This document shows, one piece after another, positions 1-6,212 of a DNA stretch of 7,669 nt. The DNA lies in assembly GCA_946408305.1 (NCBI GenBank), contig CAMJRQ010000054.1:1-7669 (forward strand), read 5' to 3'. The position numbers and the translations under genes are program-made. How positions within the stretch are numbered: position 1 is the stretch's first letter; each line of letters opens with the position of its first letter. Source of the stretch: an uncultured Prevotellaceae bacterium. Lineage in GTDB: Bacteria > Bacteroidota > Bacteroidia > Bacteroidales > Bacteroidaceae. The notes under the pieces are model-generated. The model did not search any database. It saw only the letters and a program-made list of their open reading frames with translations, and had not been told where the DNA came from.

Positions 1-477
1 GAGCGAGTCGACATCGTTCGTGTAGACCGACATCAGCTCGCCGTGTTGGTGCTGGTCGAAATAGGAAATGGGCAGTTGCTCCATGCGCTCGAATATCTGC
101 TTGCGCAGCCGCAGCATGGTGCCCTGCGAGACGTTGATCATCAGCCTATTGTAGGCATACCCGCAGACCACACCCACCAGCAGCACCAGCCCCAGCCGCA
201 ACAGGGCCAGGGCAAGAGGGCCGAAGTCGGGCGCCTGGCTGAGGGTGAGCGGGGCGATGTAGTCGTCGATGAGCGTGCGGGTGAAGAGCGAGGAGACGAG
301 CGAAGTGACGCTCGAGAGGGCGATGCAGACGAGCACCGTGACGATGCTCCATCGGTAGTTGCTGAGCACGAAGCCGAAGAGGCGCATCATCACACGCCGC
401 TGCTCGCGGGTGGCACGCTGGAAGCCGGCCTGGTGCTGTCCGCCTCCGCGCTGGGGGCCAAAGTTGGGTTGTCTCAT
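1..477 (-). CDS. ABC exporter subunit, N-terminal part (second half of a heterodimer; runs off the window)
   Basis: This is the first 159 residues of a membrane ABC exporter subunit; the remainder lies beyond the left edge. It begins MRQPNFGPQRGGG with a Gly/Gln/Arg-rich cytoplasmic tail of about 40 residues. Two hydrophobic segments follow, at about residues 42-66 and 86-110, matching TM1 and TM2 of a type IV (exporter) transmembrane domain. Residues 136-159 (PISYFDQHQHGELMS, then a TNDVDSL end) are the usual start of the first intracellular coupling region of MsbA/LmrA-type half-transporters. The start codon overlaps the stop of the upstream ABC gene in an ATGA arrangement and has a very strong ribosome binding site, so the two are surely co-translated and likely heterodimerise. 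The nucleotide-binding domain is not visible. Inference: because the partner has a degenerate ATPase site, this subunit should supply the intact Walker B Glu and switch His. The substrate cannot be told; drugs or lipids are typical of the family. Confidence 0.9.
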   Translation of the reverse strand, partial: MRQPNFGPQRGGGQHQAGFQRATREQRRVMMRLFGFVLSNYRWSIVTVLVCIALSSVTSLVSSLFTRTLIDDYIAPLTLSQAPDFGPLALALLRLGLVLLVGVVCGYAYNRLMINVSQGTMLRLRKQIFERMEQLPISYFDQHQHGELMSVYTNDVDSL

Positions 478-2261
478 ACGCCGTCACCTCCTTTCTGATC
501 GAAATCGCCGCGGTCGGCGTTCTGCAACTCGCAGATTTCGCGATAGAGCTCGTTCGTCTGGAGCAGGCGTTCGTGAGTGTCGAAGCCTGTGACCATGCCG
601 TTGTCCATAACCAGTATGCGGTCGCACTGCGCCACGCTGCTTATGCGCTGCGCGATGATGAGTTTCGTCATCCGAGGCAGTTCCTCGCGGAAGGCGCGCT
701 GGATGCGGGCGTCGGTGGTGGTGTCGCAGGCCGAGGTGGAATCGTCGAGCACGAGTATGCGGGGTCGTTTGAGCAAGGCTCGGGCGATGCAGATGCGCTG
801 TTTCTGTCCGCCCGAGACGTTCACTCCGCCCTGTTCGATGCGCGTCTCGTATCCCTGAGGCATCTCGCTGATGAATTCGTCGGCCTGGGCCAGGCGGCAG
901 GCCTCGCGACACTCCTCGAGCGTGGCGTCGGGGCGGCCCCAGCGCAGGTTGTCGAGCACCGAGCCGCTGAAGAGCGTGTTCTGCTGGAGCACCACCGAGA
1001 CGGCGCTGCGGAGGGCCTTCAGGTCGTATTCGCGGACGTCGCTTCCGCCCACCAGCACCTGCCCCTCGCGCGGGTCGTAGAGGCGGTTGATGAGGCTCAC
1101 CAGCGTGCTCTTTCCCGAACCCGTGCCGCCGATGATGCCTATCGTCTCGCCCGGGCTGACGGAGAACGAGACGTCGTAGAGCGCCGAGCGCTTCGACGTA
1201 CGTTGTCCGCTGTCAGCCGTCTGCTGTCCATAATCAAAGCGCACGTGGCGGAACTCGAGGCTGCCGTCGGCCACCTCCATGCGCGGCTGGGCTGGGTTCT
1301 TTATGTCGGGCTCCTCCTGGAGCACCTCGCTGACACGCTGGGCCGAGGCGGCGCTCTGCGTGAGCATGACGAAAATCATGGAGAGCATCATCAGAGCCTG
1401 AAGGATGGACATGATGTAGGTGAAGAGCGAGGTGAGCTGGCCAGTGGTCAGCGTGCCGCCCACCACGAAATGGGCTCCCCACCAGGAGAGGGCAATGATG
1501 CAGCCATACATCACCAGGTTCATCACCGGATGGTTCAGCGCCATGAGGCTCTCGGCCTTCACGTAGAGCCGATAGAGGCCCTCGGCCGCACGCTCGAACT
1601 TGTCCTTCTCGTGTTCCTCGCGCACGAAAGCCTTCACCACCCGGATGGCGCGCACGTTCTCCTGGACACTCTGGTTCAGCGCGTCGTAGCGCTCGTAGAC
1701 CTGACGGAACAGGCGCGAGACACGCGAGATAATCAAGTAGAGAAAGAGGCTCAGCACCAGCAAGGCCACCAGGAAGATGACCGACAGACTGGGGTGAATC
1801 ACCCAGCACATGACCACCGAAAGGACCAGGCGGAAGGGGGCTCTCACCGAGACGCGCATCAGTTGCTGCAAGGCTCCCTGCAGGCTCTGCACGTCGGTGG
1901 TCAGGCGTGTGACCAGTCCGGGTGTGGAGAAGCGGTCAATGTTGGCAAACGAATACTGCTGTATCCGCCGATACATGGCACGGCGCAGGTTCGAGGCAAA
2001 GCCCGTGGAGGCATAGGCCGACGTCCAGCCTGCCGCCACTCCCAGCACCAGCGAGAGCAGGCCCAGCAGGAGCATCACGCCGCCGTAGTGCCACACGGCA
2101 GGCATCGAGCCGGCCGAGAGGCCCCGGTCGATGAGCTTGGCCGTCTCGTAAGGAATCATTACATCGACCGCCGTCTCCAGGGCCGTGAGCAGCGGAGTGG
2201 CTACGACCGCCCAGCGGTAGCGGCCTATCTGCCGGAAAAGTGTGCGAAGAATATCTCCCAT
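474..2261 (-). CDS. ABC exporter subunit with degenerate ATPase site (first half of a heterodimer)
   Basis: This 595-residue half-transporter fuses a six-helix transmembrane domain (hydrophobic segments near 16-38, 58-80, 138-155, 157-178, 245-267 and 273-300) to a nucleotide-binding domain. Visible motifs are A-loop Tyr344, Walker A GGTGSGKST (378-386), Q-loop Gln427, signature VSGGQ (482-486) and Walker B ILVLDD (502-507). The residue after the Walker B Asp is Asp507 rather than the catalytic Glu, and the switch position is Gln538 (IIAQRIS) rather than His. This pair of substitutions is known from the non-hydrolysing-site subunits of heterodimeric exporters such as TM287/288 and BmrCD. The start is set at 2261 because a promoter (2280-2310) lies inside the 30-codon upstream extension, so a start at 2351 would not be transcribed from it. 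It overlaps the next ABC gene by 4 nt. A short repetitive insert (345-358) follows the A-loop. The export substrate is unknown. Confidence 0.93.
   Translation of the reverse strand: MGDILRTLFRQIGRYRWAVVATPLLTALETAVDVMIPYETAKLIDRGLSAGSMPAVWHYGGVMLLLGLLSLVLGVAAGWTSAYASTGFASNLRRAMYRRIQQYSFANIDRFSTPGLVTRLTTDVQSLQGALQQLMRVSVRAPFRLVLSVVMCWVIHPSLSVIFLVALLVLSLFLYLIISRVSRLFRQVYERYDALNQSVQENVRAIRVVKAFVREEHEKDKFERAAEGLYRLYVKAESLMALNHPVMNLVMYGCIIALSWWGAHFVVGGTLTTGQLTSLFTYIMSILQALMMLSMIFVMLTQSAASAQRVSEVLQEEPDIKNPAQPRMEVADGSLEFRHVRFDYGQQTADSGQRTSKRSALYDVSFSVSPGETIGIIGGTGSGKSTLVSLINRLYDPREGQVLVGGSDVREYDLKALRSAVSVVLQQNTLFSGSVLDNLRWGRPDATLEECREACRLAQADEFISEMPQGYETRIEQGGVNVSGGQKQRICIARALLKRPRILVLDDSTSACDTTTDARIQRAFREELPRMTKLIIAQRISSVAQCDRILVMDNGMVTGFDTHERLLQTNELYREICELQNADRGDFDQKGGDGV
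484..496 (-). promoter_or_regulatory. Very strong Shine-Dalgarno site for the second ABC subunit
   Basis: Read on the minus strand this is AGAAAGGAGGTGA. It is an essentially full-length complement to the anti-Shine-Dalgarno tail of 16S rRNA, with 6 nt between its end and the ATG at 477-475. It lies inside the last codons of the upstream subunit and fixes the downstream start. Most genes in this window, as in Bacteroidetes generally, lack such a site. Confidence 0.85.
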
Positions 2262-2279
2262 GTAAATCTTTTTCGTCTG

Positions 2280-2310
2280 CAAAGATACGAAGACTTCTCC
2301 GTATTTCAAA
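2280..2310 (-). promoter_or_regulatory. Bacteroidetes-type promoter for the ABC exporter operon
   Basis: On the minus strand a TTTG (-33 box, 2307-2310) is followed after 19 bp by TATCTTTG (2280-2287), a full match to the TAnnTTTG -7 consensus used by the Bacteroidetes primary sigma factor. Transcription should begin roughly at 2273-2276, leaving a leader of about a dozen A-rich nucleotides before the ATG at 2261. Box sequences and spacing are read directly; activity is inferred. Confidence 0.8.
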
Positions 2311-2323
2311 ATATCCAGGCCCT

Positions 2324-2415
2324 GCGCAAGCACGGCCCGATACTTGCGCAAGCATGAGCCCGAGCTTGCTGTGGCAGAGGCCCTTGCCTGCGCAAGCAGG
2401 ACGCGACGCTTGCGC
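2324..2415. repeat. Two direct copies of a 26-bp self-complementary repeat
   Basis: Copies lie at 2324-2349 and 2390-2415, 66 bp apart, and match at 21 of 26 positions by hand count. Each starts GCGCAAGCA and ends CTTGCGC, so each can fold into a hairpin; in copy 2 the stem is 8 bp (2390-2397 with 2408-2415) around a 10-nt loop. A further inverted pair, GCAGAGGC (2374-2381) and GCCTCTGC (2414-2421), encloses copy 2. The overlap of copy 1 and the following bases also contains the 10-bp palindrome CTTGCGCAAG (2343-2352). The region sits between divergent promoters, so a terminator role is unlikely. It may be a REP-like genomic repeat or a regulatory site. Confidence 0.7.
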
Positions 2416-2464
2416 CTCTGCTGAGTGAAAAAGGATGCCGTCGTGCGAAAAAAGGCACTTTTCG

Positions 2465-2496
2465 CTTGGTCGAGCCGAAAAGAATATGTAATTTTG
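2465..2496 (+). promoter_or_regulatory. Bacteroidetes-type promoter for the sppA operon
   Basis: TAATTTTG at 2489-2496 is a full match to the TAnnTTTG -7 box. CTTG at 2465-2468, 20 bp upstream, is a 3-of-4 match to the -33 TTTG. The predicted start near 2500-2503 gives a leader of about 75 nt. An inverted repeat (GCGAAAA at 2445-2451, TTTTCGC at 2459-2465) touches the -33 box and could be an operator, but this is speculative. Confidence 0.72.
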
Positions 2497-2577
2497 TGCA
2501 GTGTAGCGCATTATGCGACGCACGTAGCGAGCTGAAAAATCATTAACCAAGTCATAAAAGAAAAAAGAGAAAGAAAG

Positions 2578-4350
2578 ATGAAAAGTTTTCTGAAGTACAC
2601 GTTGGCCACCATCGTGGGATTGCTGTTGTTCAGCATCATTGCCACCATCATCAGTATCGTATCCATCGCCGGAATGGTGGCCGGCGAGAGTGTCGGAATG
2701 GTAAAGAAGAACTCCATCCTGCGCATTCCGCTCAACGCCACGCTCGAGGAGCGCAGCGACGAATCTATGCCCTCGTTCATGTCGGCCCTGTCGGGCGGCA
2801 ACGAGGAGGTCATCGGCCTGCAGGAGGCACTGTCTGCCCTGGAGAAGGCCACTGTGAACAAGAACATCGTGGGCGTCTATCTGGAGGGAGGAGCGCTGAG
2901 TGCCTCGCCCGCCATGGTGGAGGAACTGCACGACGCTCTGGCACGCTTCAAGGAGAGCGGCAAGTGGGTGCTGGCCTATGGCGACCGCTATTCGCGCAGT
3001 GCCTATTACCTCTCCTCGCTGGCCGACACCGTCATGCTCAACCCCGAGGGCATGCTCGACTGGAGCGGCATGGCCACGCAGCTCTACTTCCTGAAGGACG
3101 TGCTGCAGAAGCTGGGCGTGAAGATGCAGGTCTTCAAGGTGGGAACGTACAAGAGCGCCGTGGAGCCCTTCATCGCCAGCGAGATGAGCCCCGCCAACCG
3201 TGAGCAGGTGACCAGCTTCCTGGGCAGCATCTGGCAGAACATGCAGAAGGACGTGGCCGAGGCTCGCCACATCGACCTGGCCAAGATGGACTCCATCGCC
3301 GACACACAGACGATGCTGGCCGACCCCGAGGAGGCCGTCGGCAACGGGCTGGTGGACAAGCTCTGCTACATCAGCGAGGTGAAAGACCTTCTCAAGGAGA
3401 AAGCCGGCCTGGGCGAGAAGGACGCGCTGAACTTCGTCTCCATCAAGGACGTGGCCGCCACGGAGAGCGTCAAGAAGAAAATCTCGGACGAGGTGGCCGT
3501 ATATTATGCCTACGGCGACATCGTGGACGAGCCCAGCAAAGGGTTCTCGCAATCTCACGAAATCACGGGCACCGGCATGACCAAAGACCTGCAGCAGCTG
3601 CGCCAGGACGACAACGTGAAGGCTGTGGTCATCCGCGTCAACTCGGGTGGCGGCTCGGCCTACGCCTCGGAGCAGATTTGGCACGAGGTGATGCTGCTCA
3701 AGGAGAAGAAACCCGTCATCATCTCGATGGGCGGCATGGCTGCCAGCGGCGGATACTACATCTCCTGCGCCGCCAACCAAATTCTGGCCGAGCCCACCAC
3801 GCTGACGGGCAGCATCGGCATCTTCGGCATGGTTCCCGACCCCAGCGAACTGCTAACGAAGAAGATTGGCGTGACGTTTGACGGCGTGAAGACCAATGCC
3901 ATGAGCGACTTTGGTGTCATCGGCCGTCCGTTCAACGAGACCGAGAGCGCCCTGATGCAGGCTCACATCGAGAAGGGCTACGACCTGTTCACCCGCCGCG
4001 TGGCCGACGGCCGCGGCATGGCTCAGGACAGCGTGAAGATGATTGCCGAGGGACGTGTCTGGACCGGCGAGCAGGCCCTCGAGATTGGGCTCGTCGACCG
4101 GCTGGGCGACCTGAATGACGCCATCCAGGCAGCTGCCGAGGCCGCCTCGGTCGAGGAATTCAGCGTCGGCCGCTATCCCGAACCGAAGCCCTGGTTCGTG
4201 GGTCTGATGGACAAGCAGAAGAACAACTATCTGGAGAGCCAGATGCGTCTGCTGCTGGGCGAATACTACGCCCCCTTCAGCTTGCTACGCACCCTGCGCG
4301 AGCAGAACTTGGTGCAGGCACGCATGCCGTTCTACGTGAACTTCGAATAA
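2578..4350 (+). CDS. sppA: Signal peptide peptidase SppA, 67K (long) type
   Basis: This 590-residue inner-membrane serine protease of peptidase family S49 clears signal peptides left in the membrane after protein export. A single N-terminal hydrophobic segment (about 8-34) anchors it, with the body facing the periplasm. It has the double-domain layout of E. coli SppA (618 aa). The N-terminal domain carries the general-base Lys192 in the GTYKSAVEPF motif, and the C-terminal domain carries the nucleophile Ser390 in MAASGGYY. The Lys-to-Ser spacing of 198 residues nearly equals that of E. coli (Lys209, Ser409). The NSGGGSA stretch near 355-361 is the usual conserved loop before the nucleophile. 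The ATG at 2578 follows an A/G-rich leader (agaaaaaagagaaagaaag), typical of Bacteroidetes starts. It is the first gene of the operon, 8 bp before lpxK. By family knowledge it should form a tetramer whose Lys/Ser dyads are built across subunits. Nothing appears truncated. Confidence 0.96.
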   Translation: MKSFLKYTLATIVGLLLFSIIATIISIVSIAGMVAGESVGMVKKNSILRIPLNATLEERSDESMPSFMSALSGGNEEVIGLQEALSALEKATVNKNIVGVYLEGGALSASPAMVEELHDALARFKESGKWVLAYGDRYSRSAYYLSSLADTVMLNPEGMLDWSGMATQLYFLKDVLQKLGVKMQVFKVGTYKSAVEPFIASEMSPANREQVTSFLGSIWQNMQKDVAEARHIDLAKMDSIADTQTMLADPEEAVGNGLVDKLCYISEVKDLLKEKAGLGEKDALNFVSIKDVAATESVKKKISDEVAVYYAYGDIVDEPSKGFSQSHEITGTGMTKDLQQLRQDDNVKAVVIRVNSGGGSAYASEQIWHEVMLLKEKKPVIISMGGMAASGGYYISCAANQILAEPTTLTGSIGIFGMVPDPSELLTKKIGVTFDGVKTNAMSDFGVIGRPFNETESALMQAHIEKGYDLFTRRVADGRGMAQDSVKMIAEGRVWTGEQALEIGLVDRLGDLNDAIQAAAEAASVEEFSVGRYPEPKPWFVGLMDKQKNNYLESQMRLLLGEYYAPFSLLRTLREQNLVQARMPFYVNFE

Positions 4351-4358
4351 ACACACCC

Positions 4359-5417
4359 ATGCATCCCGCCCTGCTGATAACGGCCCCTCTGAGCTGGCTC
4401 TACGGAGTCGGCGTGAGGGTGCGCAACTGGCTCTACGACCGCGGCCAACTGCGCTCGCGGCGCTTCGGCCTGCCCGTTATCTGCGTGGGCAACCTCACCG
4501 TGGGCGGCACGGGCAAGACGCCGCACGTGGAATACCTCATCCGCTTGCTCTCGGATGACCATCGCGTGGCGGTGCTCAGCCGAGGCTACAAGCGGCGCAG
4601 CCGCGGTTTCGTGCTGGCCGACAGCCAGACGCCGATGAAACAGATTGGCGACGAGCCGTGGCAGATGAAGCAGAAGTTCGGCGACCGAGCCATGGTGGCC
4701 GTGGATGCCAACCGTTGCCGCGGCATAGAACAGCTGCAGGCCCAGGGGGCCGAGGTCATCCTGCTCGACGACGCCTTCCAGCACCGGGCCGTGACAGCGG
4801 GGCTGAACATCCTGCTCGTGGACTATAACCGGCTCATCACCGACGACCGGCTGTTGCCAGTCGGCCGGCTGCGCGAGCCCGTCAGCGGAAAAGACCGGGC
4901 CGACATCATCGTGGTGAGCAAATGTCCGGCAGGCCTCTCCCCCATCCACTTCCGCCTCGTCTCCGACAAGCTGGCCCCCCGGCCCTTCCAGTCGCTCTTC
5001 TTCAGCACGCTGCGCTACGGCCCGCTGCGCCAGCTTGCAGGTCACGAGGAACGCTCGCTCGACGCACTTCGCCAGGACAGCACCCGCGTGCTGCTCATCA
5101 GCGGCATCGGCTCGCCGCGCCAACTGGAGAACGACCTCCGTCCCTACGCGTCGCACATCGTCCACCTCGCCTTCCCCGACCATCACTACTTCTCCCCCGC
5201 CGACGCACGCCGCATCAACCAGGCCTTCCAGCGCCTGACAGAGCCGCGCATCGCCATCACTACCGAGAAGGACGCCACGCGGCTCATCCGCCTGGAGGGG
5301 CTTGACGAGGAGGTGAGCCGGAGTCTCTACGTGCTGCCCGTCGAGGTGGAGATAATGAGAGACAAGACACAACAGTTTATCGATAAAATACTACGCTATG
5401 TACAACAAAATTCTTGA
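4359..5417 (+). CDS. lpxK: Tetraacyldisaccharide 4'-kinase LpxK
   Basis: LpxK transfers phosphate from ATP to the 4' position of tetraacyldisaccharide 1-phosphate, making lipid IVA in the Raetz pathway at the cytoplasmic face of the inner membrane. The 352 residues are a normal length. Residues 1-30 form the amphipathic, membrane-associated N-terminal helix region. The P-loop is GNLTVGGTGKTP (44-55). LSRGYKR (73-79), GDEP (97-100), LLDDAFQHR (135-143), FPDHHYFSP (272-280) and TTEKDATRL (301-309) are the remaining family signatures; Asp98, Asp137/Asp138 and the His275/276 region correspond to active-site positions studied in Aquifex LpxK. The DDAFQHR block has Ala where many proteobacterial enzymes have Gly, a mild change. 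The ATG lies 8 bp after the sppA stop, with no Shine-Dalgarno sequence. The 3' end overlaps punA by 20 bp in another frame. Its presence indicates a lipid A-containing outer membrane. Confidence 0.96.
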   Translation: MHPALLITAPLSWLYGVGVRVRNWLYDRGQLRSRRFGLPVICVGNLTVGGTGKTPHVEYLIRLLSDDHRVAVLSRGYKRRSRGFVLADSQTPMKQIGDEPWQMKQKFGDRAMVAVDANRCRGIEQLQAQGAEVILLDDAFQHRAVTAGLNILLVDYNRLITDDRLLPVGRLREPVSGKDRADIIVVSKCPAGLSPIHFRLVSDKLAPRPFQSLFFSTLRYGPLRQLAGHEERSLDALRQDSTRVLLISGIGSPRQLENDLRPYASHIVHLAFPDHHYFSPADARRINQAFQRLTEPRIAITTEKDATRLIRLEGLDEEVSRSLYVLPVEVEIMRDKTQQFIDKILRYVQQNS

Positions 5418-6207
5418 GACGGCAGCATGGCTCAAAGAGCGCATGCCGAACTCGCCCCAGACGGCCATCGTGCTGGGCACCGGGCTGGGCCACCTGGCCG
5501 AGCGCATCGAGAAGATAAAGACCATCCCCTACAGCGAGATACCCCACTTCCCCGTGTCGACGGTCGAGGGCCACAGCGGACAGCTCATCTTCGGCCGCCT
5601 GGGTGGCCGCGACATCATGGCCATGCAGGGACGCTTCCATTTCTACGAGGGCTACTCGATGAAGGAGGTCACCTTCCCCGTCCGCGTCATGTATGAACTG
5701 GGCATCAAGACGCTCTTCGTGAGCAACGCCGCCGGAGGCACCAACCCCAGTTTCCGCATCGGCGACATCATGATCATCACCGACCACATCAACTTCATGC
5801 CCGAGAACCCGCTCCACGGGCCCAACATCCCCACCGGGCCGCGCTTCCCCGACATGAGCGAGGCCTACAGCAGCGAGCTCATCGAGATGGCCGACCAGAT
5901 TGCCGCCGAGCACGACATCAAGGTGCGCCACGGCGTCTACCTGGCCACCCAGGGCCCCACCTTCGAGACGCCGAGCGAATACCGCATGTATGCCCGCTGG
6001 GGAGCCGATGCCGTGGGCATGAGCACCGTGCCCGAGGTCATCGTGGCCCACCACTGCGGCATACGCTGCTTCGGAGTGAGCATCATCACCGACCTGGGCG
6101 TGAACGGAAAGATTGTCAAGGTGACCCACGAGGACGTCCAGAAGGCGGCCAACGAGGCACAGCCCCGCATGGCCACCATCATGGAGGAAATGATCAGGAG
6201 GAGCTGA
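5398..6207 (+). CDS. punA: Purine nucleoside phosphorylase, trimeric (PNP/MTAP family) type
   Basis: This 269-residue cytoplasmic enzyme cleaves purine nucleosides with phosphate to the free base and (deoxy)ribose 1-phosphate in purine salvage. Family landmarks are all present: the GTGLG phosphate loop (27-31), EGHSG with His59, MQGRFHFYEGY (76-86) with Arg79, His81 and Tyr83, SNAAGGTNP (109-117), GPTFETPSEYRM (186-197) with base-binding Glu190, and GADAVGMSTVPEVIVA (202-217) with Met208. The length fits the trimeric class. The position matching human Asn243, which contacts the 6-oxo group of the base, is Asp232 here (SIITDLGV), as in methylthioadenosine phosphorylases. Base preference may therefore be broader than inosine and guanosine. 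The ATG at 5398 lies inside the end of lpxK (20-bp overlap, A/T-rich leader, no Shine-Dalgarno), suggesting translational coupling; thiL follows after 5 bp. Family membership is sure; exact specificity is not. Confidence 0.93.
   Translation: MYNKILETAAWLKERMPNSPQTAIVLGTGLGHLAERIEKIKTIPYSEIPHFPVSTVEGHSGQLIFGRLGGRDIMAMQGRFHFYEGYSMKEVTFPVRVMYELGIKTLFVSNAAGGTNPSFRIGDIMIITDHINFMPENPLHGPNIPTGPRFPDMSEAYSSELIEMADQIAAEHDIKVRHGVYLATQGPTFETPSEYRMYARWGADAVGMSTVPEVIVAHHCGIRCFGVSIITDLGVNGKIVKVTHEDVQKAANEAQPRMATIMEEMIRRS
6196..6203 (+). promoter_or_regulatory. Shine-Dalgarno site for thiL
   Basis: AGGAGGAG lies 9 nt before the thiL ATG, within the last codons of punA. It supports the start at 6213. It could also be chance, because the same bases encode the Arg-Arg-Ser end of the phosphorylase. 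Confidence 0.6.
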
Positions 6208-6212
6208 CGGAC

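Larger units (their letters stand above)
2262..2577. other. Divergent intergenic region between the ABC operon and the sppA operon
   Basis: The 316 bp between the two start codons hold no convincing gene. In order from the left they contain the ABC promoter on the minus strand, a pair of 26-bp self-complementary repeats, a 7-bp inverted repeat (2445-2451 with 2459-2465), the sppA promoter on the plus strand, and a leader of about 75 nt ending in an A/G-rich stretch before the sppA ATG. A 62-codon open frame at 2240-2428 only reflects the repeats. Confidence 0.8.

Noticed and set aside
573..2357. Long open frame (594 codons) on the plus strand opposite the ABC gene
   Set aside because: Its product is rich in His, Arg, Ala and Glu with no domain, and it mirrors the reading of a clear ABC transporter. 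GC-rich third positions remove stop codons on the opposite strand.
2240..2428. Small open frame of 62 codons on the plus strand in the divergent region
   Set aside because: It only translates the GCGCAAGCA repeats and overlaps the ABC start region. No promoter or ribosome site fits it.
1936..3780. Open frame of 614 codons on the minus strand spanning the intergenic region and sppA
   Set aside because: It runs through two promoters and antisense to SppA's catalytic motifs, and its end overlaps the ABC gene in another frame. The composition is typical of a shadow frame.
4765..4791. Possible active-site defect in LpxK (Ala in DDAFQHR instead of Gly)
   Set aside because: The flanking Asp, Gln, His and Arg are intact and the change is conservative, so loss of function is unlikely.
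6130..6212. TPP riboswitch upstream of thiL
   Set aside because: The gene follows punA by 5 bp, and no thi-box-like sequence is seen in the coding sequence ahead of it.
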